Shown: one piece after another, positions 1 through 6,156 of the stretch | Layout of the letters: each line of letters starts with the position of its first letter | Numbering within the stretch: position 1 is the stretch's first letter | Origin: Parvularculaceae bacterium | GTDB lineage: Bacteria > Pseudomonadota > Alphaproteobacteria > Caulobacterales > Parvularculaceae | Length of the DNA: 11,833 bases | Assembly (NCBI GenBank): GCA_004213235.1 | Contig: SHAI01000057.1 | Coordinates: 1-11,833 of the forward strand | Direction of reading: 5' to 3' | Notes under the pieces: generated by a model | Database searches by the model: none | Told to the model about the DNA's origin: nothing | Seen by the model: only the letters and a program-made list of their open reading frames with translations | Program-made: the position numbers and the translations under genes

Positions 1-329
1 TCCGGATACATTGCCGCCGTTGAGGGCAGATATGCTGCGTCGCAGGGGACCTTGGATAATCTTTCAAGGTCTTCTTGTTCACGGCGAGGGTATGTAGACA
101 GATCTTCATTGGCGGCGAATTGCGTTGGATTAAGGAAAATGCTCGCGACAACCCGGTCTGCATTGGCTTTTGCAATCTCAAGAAGGCTTAAATGTCCATC
201 ATGCAATGCACCCATCGTCGGTACCAGTGCAATACGTTCGCCCTTACGGCGCCATGCGGCAATCAGCTGGCGCATTTCTGCGAGGGTGTGAATCACTTCT
301 AGCGACTTAAAAGAATGCGGCGCGACCAT
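1..329 (-). CDS. panC: Pantoate--beta-alanine ligase (pantothenate synthetase), N-terminal part, cut by window edge
   Basis: The enzyme condenses pantoate with beta-alanine, using ATP, to make pantothenate, the coenzyme A precursor, in the cytoplasm. Translating the minus strand from the ATG at 329 gives 109 codons open to the window edge. Visible family signatures are VPTMGALHDGHLSLL at residues 36-50, which holds the two histidines of the ATP-binding HxGH-type motif, then SIFLNPTQF at 63-71 with the pantoate-contacting Gln, then DLSTYPR at 76-82. Full-length PanC is usually about 280 residues, so roughly the last 60 percent lies outside. The start gives a normal distance to the first motif, although no good Shine-Dalgarno is visible (upstream text aaactgtaatca). 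It is divergent from the SPOR lipoprotein gene across an 88-base spacer. No panB is visible here. Identification is secure; only the exact start is open. Confidence 0.95.
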   Translation of the reverse strand, partial: MVAPHSFKSLEVIHTLAEMRQLIAAWRRKGERIALVPTMGALHDGHLSLLEIAKANADRVVASIFLNPTQFAANEDLSTYPRREQEDLERLSKVPCDAAYLPSTAAMYP

Positions 330-417
330 TGATTACAGTTTCGTATGGTTTTATTTGCTGACGAACACCGCTAATGGGGTAACTGAGCCTCAGGATCAAG
401 ACGATTGAGCAAGGTTT
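330..417. other. Divergent spacer panC / SPOR lipoprotein gene
   Basis: This 88-base gap must hold the promoters of both flanking genes unless they are read from further away. It is AT-rich around 335-358. I see no convincing -35/-10 pair, no GANTC and no TTAA-N7-TTAA box. An AAGG lies only 4 bases before the ATG at 418, which is close for a Shine-Dalgarno. Confidence 0.4.
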
Positions 418-1209
418 ATGAATAAAGCCAGGGTATCATTCGTGACAAACCTTAGAATATCCACTGCATTTAAAGGGGTTTTGGGCTCCGGCTGTTTGTT
501 AGTGGCCGCAGGTTGCGCATCAAGCCCCGTCGAACCACAAGCGGTCACTGGCCAGAAAGCTTCTGACATTAACTGGGCCTTTGCAGATATCTCTGCGATG
601 GAAGAAAAAGTTGCGGCCCTGCAATCAGAGAATTCTAGATTGCAGCGCGAAGTTGGTACACTGACCCGTCAATTGGAAAAGGCGCGCGAAGCAGCTGTGA
701 TTGCATTAGCTGGTTCGTCCGATGATTCGATTTTGACAGGGGAAGAAGCTGCTCAGGAAAGGCGCGCGGCAAGGCAGGGCGCTAATATTTCTCCTGGGGA
801 TACCTCTCCTGGGGAGCCGCGCACTGACATAAGCGCCAATGATGTCGAAACGGCGAGTGCGCCAAAGCTTGTCCAGCCAACATTTGCCTCTGCGCAGACG
901 AATTTTGAAAATGACGCCGCTGGTTCTCAACTGGCCCTCGCAAGCGTTATGTGGGGCGTTCATCTGGAATCATACGCCAAACAACGCGGTGCCCGTGAGG
1001 GCTGGCGCAAGCTCCAACGCAGTTTCCCCGATGAACTTGGTCTTCTGGAACCGCGAACAAAGAAGGTCGCGATCAAAGGCCTTGGCGATATGTTTCGCCT
1101 GATCGGTGGGGGATTTGCCTCTCAAAACACCGCAAAGGCGTTATGTGGTGAGCTGACAATAAAGAACCAATATTGCAAGGTCGTCGCCTTTGATGGTGAA
1201 CGTTTTTAA
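418..1209 (+). CDS. Putative SPOR-domain lipoprotein with coiled coil
   Basis: Likely an envelope protein that binds peptidoglycan. The N-terminus has a basic stretch, a hydrophobic run and LVAAGC, with Cys33 as the probable lipidated residue. Residues about 55-97 are rich in heptad-like Glu/Leu/Arg (MEEKVAALQSENSRLQREVG) and read as a coiled coil. Residues about 98-170 are a low-complexity acidic/Pro linker. The C-terminus from about 178 (WGVHLESYAKQR, then GDMFRLIGGGFASQNTAKALC) matches the SPOR pattern: VHL-A-Y start, FRL-GPF-like centre, a Cys pair at 243 and 253. SPOR domains generally bind denuded glycan strands at division septa, so a division role is plausible given mipZ nearby, but this is inference. 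An in-frame GTG at 442 (codon 9), preceded by AGGG, would give a more usual lipoprotein signal of about 25 residues. The lipobox has Ala rather than Leu at -3, so lipidation is not certain. Confidence 0.8.
   Translation: MNKARVSFVTNLRISTAFKGVLGSGCLLVAAGCASSPVEPQAVTGQKASDINWAFADISAMEEKVAALQSENSRLQREVGTLTRQLEKAREAAVIALAGSSDDSILTGEEAAQERRAARQGANISPGDTSPGEPRTDISANDVETASAPKLVQPTFASAQTNFENDAAGSQLALASVMWGVHLESYAKQRGAREGWRKLQRSFPDELGLLEPRTKKVAIKGLGDMFRLIGGGFASQNTAKALCGELTIKNQYCKVVAFDGERF
790..819 (+). repeat. Two-copy 15-base in-frame tandem repeat in the SPOR lipoprotein linker
   Basis: The 11-mer TCTCCTGGGGA occurs at 790-800 and again at 805-815, a 15-base period that keeps frame. It encodes SPGDT followed by SPGEP (residues 125-134) inside the disordered-looking linker. 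This reads as a recent short duplication that lengthens the spacer between coiled coil and SPOR domain. Confidence 0.8.
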
Positions 1210-1315
1210 TTTCTGACCCAAGGCGATACTTTTTAGTTGTGCGCTGGCGGATAGCGGGCTGGCAGAGCGTATGCTTACCGGCAGATTTGACGGTCGCACA
1301 TCACGGGGCCCCGGG

Positions 1316-2191
1316 TTATTTTTCTGGCGGCGCGGCGATTGCAAATGATTTTCGCGCTAGAATTCTTCCCTGATACTCTGACTGTCCGACATAGGTCAGG
1401 ACCATGTTACCCGCAGGAAGCTGAACCACACCAAGCGAGAGCGATACGTCTATCTCATCGGTGTCGAAATGCACCGACACATTGTCCAGGCGCGCCGAAA
1501 CACGGGATTTGTCATCAGAAGCAGTAAATTCGGCGACAAGTTCCCCATAAAGCGACGCGGTTCCTGACCGCTTCAGGCTGGTTTCCACGGTTAAGTTGCC
1601 ACGTTTGTCACGGCCGAGATGGGTGTTGCGGAAGCGGCTAATTGATGCTGCCGGGATGGTGCGAACAATCACAGGCACCGAAACCGCAAGATCAATGTCC
1701 GCCATTAAGCCGCCAGACGTTTTCCTGAGCGGGGTGCGAACCGCGGCTGCAGTGAACACCACATGTGAACGACGTTCTTGAAAATTGATCGCCATTTTTT
1801 CATTCAATGCGACGGAAATATCTGCCCGTTCACCTGGCTTTAAGCGGACGCGGGAAGGGGACATGATCAGGTAAGGGGCGGCACTTATCCTGGCTCGGTC
1901 AGGGCCGTGAATTGGTTCATACCCGCGAGGGGAGGCGGCCATATCAATCCATTCGGCCTGGACCTCGATCAATCGGTCCGACGGGTTGGATACCGAAAAC
2001 GTCGCTGTCGGCTGGTCCTTAGAGAGCAAAGCGCGCAGGGGCGTGACAAAAACCTCTGCAACCGCGCTGCCCTGAAGCGATGTCCACATAATGGCGAACG
2101 AAATTATAATTAACCGGACAGGAAATGAAAAAAGAGCGCGCAAGCGCAGAATCACGGCAGTTTCGTTTCGAAAAGGGTTGAGAATCGGCAT
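1316..2191 (-). CDS. PapD-like periplasmic chaperone, orphan
   Basis: A 291-residue exported protein resembling the PapD/FimC class, which holds pilin-type subunits in the periplasm by donor-strand exchange. A hydrophobic segment at about 25-38 ends in GSAVA before E46, a good Sec signal-peptidase site, although the N-region before it is long; a GTG at codon 13 or TTG at codon 18 could be alternative starts. The first Ig-like domain (about 46-165) shows FSVSNPSDRLIEVQ, then YLIMSPSRVRLKPGERADI and ERRSHVVFTAA, matching the usual chaperone pattern of beta strands, the P-x-x-x-x-L-x-P-G turn and the RSHL-F motif. The second domain covers about 166-285. The upstream AAGGA lies 10 bases before the ATG at 2191. 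No usher or pilin gene is in the window, so the client is unknown. It is divergent from mipZ and shares its control region. Confidence 0.75.
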   Translation of the reverse strand: MPILNPFRNETAVILRLRALFSFPVRLIIISFAIMWTSLQGSAVAEVFVTPLRALLSKDQPTATFSVSNPSDRLIEVQAEWIDMAASPRGYEPIHGPDRARISAAPYLIMSPSRVRLKPGERADISVALNEKMAINFQERRSHVVFTAAAVRTPLRKTSGGLMADIDLAVSVPVIVRTIPAASISRFRNTHLGRDKRGNLTVETSLKRSGTASLYGELVAEFTASDDKSRVSARLDNVSVHFDTDEIDVSLSLGVVQLPAGNMVLTYVGQSEYQGRILARKSFAIAAPPEK

Positions 2192-2230
2192 GGTAATGGC
2201 GTCCTTGCCGCAAAGCCTATGAAGGCGGGA

Positions 2231-2245
2231 TTAAAGTGCGTTTAA
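2231..2245. promoter_or_regulatory. Putative CtrA box, TTAA-N7-TTAA
   Basis: TTAA at 2231-2234 and TTAA at 2242-2245 are separated by exactly seven bases. This is the core of the alphaproteobacterial CtrA cell-cycle regulator site (consensus TTAA-N7-TTAAC; the final C is G here). The box ends 58 bases before the mipZ start and begins 40 bases upstream of the chaperone start, so it could serve either gene. Binding is inferred from pattern only. Confidence 0.5.
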
Positions 2246-2272
2246 GGCCCGGTCACGGGTTTGAGCTATTGC

Positions 2273-2277
2273 GAGTC
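2273..2277. promoter_or_regulatory. GANTC (CcrM methylation) site upstream of mipZ
   Basis: GAGTC sits 26 bases before the mipZ GTG. By eye it is the only GANTC in any intergenic stretch of this window. In Caulobacter, transcription of mipZ is reported to be activated by CcrM methylation of a GANTC in its promoter, together with GcrA, so the position is suggestive. A five-base site can arise by chance. Confidence 0.45.
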
Positions 2278-2288
2278 CCATCGTTAAT

Positions 2289-2294
2289 GAGAGG
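2289..2294 (+). promoter_or_regulatory. Shine-Dalgarno fixing the GTG start of mipZ
   Basis: GAGAGG lies 9 bases before the GTG at 2304 and supports that codon over the next in-frame GTG at 2313, which would cut into the first beta strand before the P-loop. Confidence 0.7.
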
Positions 2295-2303
2295 TAACTG
2301 CGC

Positions 2304-3137
2304 GTGACCCATGTGATCGTGCTTGGAAATGAAAAGGGCGGCTCGGGAAAGTCGACCGCGGCAATGCACATCATTGTGGCATTGATGAAGAGCAACGCCC
2401 GTGTTGCCGCCATCGATCTAGATATGCGCCAGAAGAGCCTGACACGGTACCTCGAAAATCGTCAGGCATTTTCTGACCTTAAGGGCGCGGCCCTGCTATT
2501 TCCTGAAAATCCAACCGTGGCACCGTCCAGCCTCGATAGCCGCGAAGCTGCATGGCGTGAAGAGTCTCAGCGGCTGACGGATACGTTTGCCAGCCTTGCT
2601 CATTGCGATTTTGTTGTAATTGATTGTCCCGGTGCGGACACCCACCTTTCGCGGGTCGCCCATGCCCATGCCGATACAATCGTCACACCATTGAATGACA
2701 GTTTTGTTGATTTCGATTTATTAGCGCGCCTTGACCCGAAAACAGGTGATGTCCTTGGGCCGAGTGTTTACAGCGACATGGTTTGGCAAGCGCGCAAGAA
2801 GCGGGCAATGTCCGGGGTTAAAGGTGGCATAGACTGGATCGTTATGCGCAATCGGCTGTCTGCAACACGGGCGAATAACAAAAAGCACATGGGCGAAAAA
2901 CTAGACGATCTCGCTGGCCGTATCGGTTTTCGCTTGGCGCGCGGTTTTGGTGACCGCGTCATCTATCGCGAGCTGTTTCCGAACGGATTAACGCTCCTTG
3001 ATCTCGGCGGCAAAAGCGCACCGGTCAAGCTTTCCACCATGAGCCATGTTACTGCGCGCCTGGAGATACGATCCCTTGTTGCGACGCTTAATCTTCCGCG
3101 ACGGGATGAGCCTGAAGCAGAAACTGCGGCGGCATGA
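2304..3137 (+). CDS. mipZ: MipZ, ParA-family ATPase that positions the division site
   Basis: MipZ forms an ATP-dependent gradient from ParB-bound origins at the poles and blocks FtsZ polymerisation, so that the ring forms at midcell. The 277-residue product carries the deviant Walker A GNEKGGSGKST at residues 8-18, switch I IDLDMRQKSLTRYLENR at 37-53, and Walker B/switch II VVIDCPGADTHLSR at 104-117. Features typical of MipZ rather than generic ParA follow: TPLNDSFVDFDLL (118-130), WIVMRNRLSAT (168-178) and GDRVIYRELFPNGLTLLDL (216-234), all closely like Caulobacter MipZ as I recall it. Length fits the family. Translation starts at GTG with a strong Shine-Dalgarno. The J-protein gene follows on the same strand after 99 bases. 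A CtrA-like box and a GANTC site upstream suggest cell-cycle control. No parA/parB pair is present, as expected for a separate mipZ locus. Confidence 0.97.
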   Translation: MTHVIVLGNEKGGSGKSTAAMHIIVALMKSNARVAAIDLDMRQKSLTRYLENRQAFSDLKGAALLFPENPTVAPSSLDSREAAWREESQRLTDTFASLAHCDFVVIDCPGADTHLSRVAHAHADTIVTPLNDSFVDFDLLARLDPKTGDVLGPSVYSDMVWQARKKRAMSGVKGGIDWIVMRNRLSATRANNKKHMGEKLDDLAGRIGFRLARGFGDRVIYRELFPNGLTLLDLGGKSAPVKLSTMSHVTARLEIRSLVATLNLPRRDEPEAETAAA

Positions 3138-3236
3138 CTTCTCAGCGTGACTAAACCAACACCTGTCCTTTGTTTAGATAATAGGGCAAGTTGACCACCG
3201 ATCTTTGTTCGTTTTGTCGTATGGCTGTATAAAGCG

Positions 3237-3743
3237 ATGGCGGTGACAGGCATTTTGGCGCTTATTCTGGCAATGGCATCAGCGGTTTGGCTGCTGGTGC
3301 GAATGAGTGCGCGCACCGACACCGGCATTAATGGTCGGATCAATGTGCTGAAAATTACAGCATGGCTTGGCCTTGCCGCCGCGTTATTCCTGGCAAAACT
3401 GGCCCCTGCCGCCGTTATGATTCTGATTGCTGCAGGTGGTATTACGGCAATCGAGATGTGGCGCGAACGGCGCATGGATAATCAGGGCGTCGACGATGTT
3501 CTTGCCGATCAATCGGCCGAAGGTGAGTTACCTGTCTGGGCGGCGGGAAGCCTTGAAGAAGCGGCTTCTATCCTCGGCGTCGAGCTGAACGCTGATGAAG
3601 CGACTATCAGAAACGCTTACAGACGGCTTATAATCCAATTGCATCCGGATCGTGGTGGCAATGAGTATCTTGCGGCGAAAATCAATTCTGCCCGCGACAC
3701 AATGCTCAACTATGCCTCACAAGGCGAGAAGGGTCAGCCGTAA
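3237..3743 (+). CDS. Membrane-anchored J-domain protein, Pam18/Tim14-like
   Basis: A 168-residue protein with hydrophobic segments at about 3-22 and 37-70 (one or two helices) and a C-terminal J-domain at about 106-160. The catalytic HPD is at 136-138 within LHPDRGGNEYLAAKIN, very close to the HPDKGGSP-LA-KINEA signature of mitochondrial Pam18/Tim14. J-domains stimulate ATP hydrolysis by Hsp70 (DnaK). The Gly/Phe region, zinc fingers and C-terminal client domains of DnaJ are absent, so this one probably recruits DnaK to the inner membrane. Clients are unknown. Short single-domain homologues of this sort are known in alphaproteobacteria. The ATG at 3237 has no clear Shine-Dalgarno; an in-frame stop at 3192 limits upstream extension. 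It follows mipZ after 99 bases, and its last 10 bases overlap the convergent dctM gene. Confidence 0.88.
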   Translation: MAVTGILALILAMASAVWLLVRMSARTDTGINGRINVLKITAWLGLAAALFLAKLAPAAVMILIAAGGITAIEMWRERRMDNQGVDDVLADQSAEGELPVWAAGSLEEAASILGVELNADEATIRNAYRRLIIQLHPDRGGNEYLAAKINSARDTMLNYASQGEKGQP

Positions 3744-5353
3744 ATCAGATTAGGCAGCCAGGTTGCGATACCTGGGAATACCGCCAATAACGCCAGGGCA
3801 ATAATCTGTAGGCCAATATAAGGTATCGCGCCGCGATAGATCTCGGTCGTTTTGAGTTCCGGTGGCGCAACACCTCTAAGGTAGAATAAAGCAAATCCGA
3901 AGGGCGGCGTTAAAAACGACGTCTGCAAATTGATTGCCATCATCACCCCGAGCCAGATCGGATCGATCCCCATGAGCAGTAATGCTGGCGCGACCAATGG
4001 TACAACCACGAACGTGATCTCAATGAAATCGAGGAAGAAGCCGAGGACGAACATAATCAGCATAACGCCGATCATCGCGCCAACTACCCCCCCTGGCATT
4101 GACGATAGTAATTGTTGAACGGTCTCTTCCCCGCCTAACCCACGAAACACAAGGGAGAACATGGCCGCGCCGATCAGGATTGCAAAAACCATAGTTGTCA
4201 CACGCACGGTCTGATCGCCGATTGCGAAGAGCGTTTTATGGCGTTTAAGCTCACGTAGCGCAGCCAAAACGCCGAGCGGGATAATCATGCTCAACATGGC
4301 CGCAACGCCAATCCCGATTTGTTCAAACTGCGTCACCGACTGGCGCCCCAGACGCAGGTCCAGATTGCTGGTCAACAAAATCAAAAAGACACACGAAATA
4401 GCACTGGCGATCACCAATCCACGCACGGACCAAAGGCCACCGGCTGGTGCCAAACGACTACCTGCAATAAGGAGCGCACCGACCGCGCCGACACTTGCCG
4501 CTTCGGTTGGCGTGGCGATGCCGGCAAGAATCGACCCCAGGACAGCGATGATGAGAATAAGCGGTGGGGGCAGGGTTTTTAGCGCCGCGGCCCATACTTC
4601 CCGCCGCGAGCCTAATTCCTCTGAAGGGATTGCCGGTGCTTTTGATCCCTGGAACGCCGCCACGCCAATCTGGTAGAGCAGATAAAGGCTGACAAGCATT
4701 AACCCGGGAAACAGTGCGCCAGCAAATAAATCGCCGACGGAGATTGTTTCCGGGGCGAATACGCCCTGCTGTAATTGAGATTTCTGGTAAGCATTCGAAA
4801 TAACGTCGCCAAGAAGAATAAGCACGATGGAGGGCGGTATAATCTGTCCAAGCGTCCCGGCGGCAGCGATTGACCCTGATGCGAAGGCGGGGTCATAGCC
4901 TCTACGCAACATGGTCGGGAGGCTGAGTAGTCCCATCGTTACCACCGTAGCGCCGACGATCCCTGTGGAGGCTGCGAGCAGTGCACCGACAATCGTCACC
5001 GATATGCCAAGCCCACCACGCATTGTGCCAAAGAGCTTTGCCATCTCATCAAGCAATTCCTCGGCGATGCGCGCTTTTTCCAATATCACGCCCATGAGAA
5101 TAAACATCGGCACGGCAACAAGGGTCTGGTTCATGACCGCGCCATGAATCCGTTGACCAAAAGGTTTGATGAAATTGGGGTCAAAAACGCCCAGGGTCAG
5201 GCCAATCACAGCAAAAATGAGCGCAACACCGGCCAGACTGAACGCAACCGGATAGCCTGCAATGATCAAAATACACAGGCTTATGATCATCGCGATATCG
5301 AGCCAACCAGCCGCCGCGCAAAAACAAAAACCATGGGATGCCAGTTCGCCCAT
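3734..5353 (-). CDS. dctM: TRAP transporter large permease (DctM), enlarged type
   Basis: The large membrane subunit of a tripartite sodium-driven carboxylate importer; it forms the transport path in the inner membrane. The 539-residue product is almost wholly hydrophobic. Family signatures seen are VPMFILMGVILEKARIAEEL (81-100), GTLGQIIPPSIVLILLGDV (166-184) and GIATPTEAASVGAVGALLI (278-296), and the late QTSFLTPPFGFALFYLRG (477-494). Usual DctM proteins are about 430 residues. The extra length lies mainly at about 300-390, between the TPTEAA repeat and the second half, and reads as two added membrane helices with a charged loop (RELKRHKT); this is the layout of the group often labelled mannitol/chloroaromatic-type. 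The ATG follows the dctQ stop after a single base, with GAGGA 9 bases upstream, so translation is probably coupled. The substrate cannot be told from this subunit. Confidence 0.93.
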   Translation of the reverse strand: MGELASHGFCFCAAAGWLDIAMIISLCILIIAGYPVAFSLAGVALIFAVIGLTLGVFDPNFIKPFGQRIHGAVMNQTLVAVPMFILMGVILEKARIAEELLDEMAKLFGTMRGGLGISVTIVGALLAASTGIVGATVVTMGLLSLPTMLRRGYDPAFASGSIAAAGTLGQIIPPSIVLILLGDVISNAYQKSQLQQGVFAPETISVGDLFAGALFPGLMLVSLYLLYQIGVAAFQGSKAPAIPSEELGSRREVWAAALKTLPPPLILIIAVLGSILAGIATPTEAASVGAVGALLIAGSRLAPAGGLWSVRGLVIASAISCVFLILLTSNLDLRLGRQSVTQFEQIGIGVAAMLSMIIPLGVLAALRELKRHKTLFAIGDQTVRVTTMVFAILIGAAMFSLVFRGLGGEETVQQLLSSMPGGVVGAMIGVMLIMFVLGFFLDFIEITFVVVPLVAPALLLMGIDPIWLGVMMAINLQTSFLTPPFGFALFYLRGVAPPELKTTEIYRGAIPYIGLQIIALALLAVFPGIATWLPNLIYG

Positions 5354-5354
5354 G

Positions 5355-6143
5355 TCAGTTTTCCTCAGTTGTTGGAGATGTAAGAATGCCTGCTGCGCGC
5401 CGGGCGTTCACAAATCCGGCACCAAGCAAAAGAATGCCGAAAATCGGGATGAAACTCTTTAACAGGAATATCCCCTGAATGCCGGATTGTTCAGCTGACC
5501 CTTCACGCACAGACCACGCATTCGCAACATAAGGCCCCGCGGCCCAGAGAGTGATAAAGCAGAAAGGTACCAGAAAAAGATATGTGCCGAAAAGGTCGAT
5601 TACGGCGCGGCGCTGCGGCGACGCACGGCTATACAATATATCGACGCGGACATGATCATTCGTCAGTAGCGCATAGCCCGATGCAAGTAGAAACGCAGCA
5701 CCATGGAAATATGTGATGCTTTCCTGCATGGCGATGAAATTGATGCCGAAGACGTAACGCATGATGACGACACAAAACTGTACCAGCGCCATCAGAATAA
5801 CCAGCGCGGTCGTTACGCGCCCGATGGTTCTGACCCCGGTTTCCAAAGGGCGCGATAGGCGTTCGCTCACCTTGTGTGCCGTTAAATGCCAAATTGCACT
5901 GCCCGCGCCAATGGCAACAAGCGCAGCCAGCCCGATCGCCCAGGGCGACAGGTTCGGGGCAGAGACATCGACCGCCAGCGCGCCAAAGACATAGATTGCT
6001 GTACCGATCAATATTGTTCCAAGAAAAGGTGTTGCCGCCGCTAAAAGCCGTGCGCGAACCAGCATCGCCACAGGCAAAAGCATGAGCGGCGATATGCCGA
6101 CGAGCATGATGTTCAAAAGGTCGCCGAATTGTTCTATCGACAT
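5355..6143 (-). CDS. dctQ: TRAP transporter small permease (DctQ) with N-terminal membrane extension
   Basis: The small membrane subunit, which pairs with DctM to form the TRAP permease. The DctQ core lies at about 100-255 of 262 residues: RYVFGINFIAMQESITYFHGA (split around 129-149) with the conserved aromatic/Glu cluster, then TNDHVRVDILYSR (161-173), the typical N-DHV-VD motif. Normal DctQ proteins are about 160-180 residues. The first 95 residues here add roughly three hydrophobic helices (about 10-30, 34-58, 66-86) not found in the standard subunit. Together with the enlarged DctM this marks a TRAP subgroup with extra helices in both permease parts. It is 13 bases downstream of dctP and one base upstream of dctM, an evident operon. 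The fold assignment is firm; the role of the extension is unknown. Confidence 0.9.
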   Translation of the reverse strand: MSIEQFGDLLNIMLVGISPLMLLPVAMLVRARLLAAATPFLGTILIGTAIYVFGALAVDVSAPNLSPWAIGLAALVAIGAGSAIWHLTAHKVSERLSRPLETGVRTIGRVTTALVILMALVQFCVVIMRYVFGINFIAMQESITYFHGAAFLLASGYALLTNDHVRVDILYSRASPQRRAVIDLFGTYLFLVPFCFITLWAAGPYVANAWSVREGSAEQSGIQGIFLLKSFIPIFGILLLGAGFVNARRAAGILTSPTTEEN

Positions 6144-6156
6144 GAGCGAAGCCTAT

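Larger units (their letters stand above)
2192..2303. promoter_or_regulatory. Shared divergent control region of the chaperone gene and mipZ
   Basis: This 112-base spacer must contain the start signals for both flanking genes. It holds a perfect TTAA-N7-TTAA box at 2231-2245 and a GAGTC (GANTC class) at 2273-2277. A short CCCG-GTCA-CGGG hairpin lies at 2248-2259. No sigma-70-type -35/-10 pair could be assigned with confidence. Confidence 0.55.

Noticed and set aside
52..291. 79-codon plus-strand frame at the left edge
   Set aside because: It is antisense to panC, whose motifs on the minus strand are unmistakable.
1304..1320. CGGGGCCCCG palindrome followed by a T-rich run, between the SPOR and chaperone genes
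   Set aside because: A palindrome without a loop can only form a 3-bp stem; the T-rich run belongs to the chaperone's last codons. Too weak for a terminator call.
2261..2289. TTGAGC-N17-TTAATG as a sigma-70 promoter of mipZ
   Set aside because: Transcription would start after or within the Shine-Dalgarno, leaving mipZ without a normal leader.
3151..3177. Inverted repeat CTAAAC-N15-GTTTAG between mipZ and the J-protein gene
   Set aside because: The stem is six bases, mostly AT, with a large loop and no U-run, so neither a terminator nor an operator can be argued.
2963..3475. 170-codon minus-strand open frame across the end of mipZ and the start of the J-protein gene
   Set aside because: It lies antisense to two well-supported genes, has a composition rich in Arg/Ser/Ala typical of shadow frames, and shows no family motif.
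4287..4676. 129-codon plus-strand frame inside dctM
   Set aside because: It is the complement of hydrophobic permease codons; the Thr/Arg/Ser-rich translation is a shadow.
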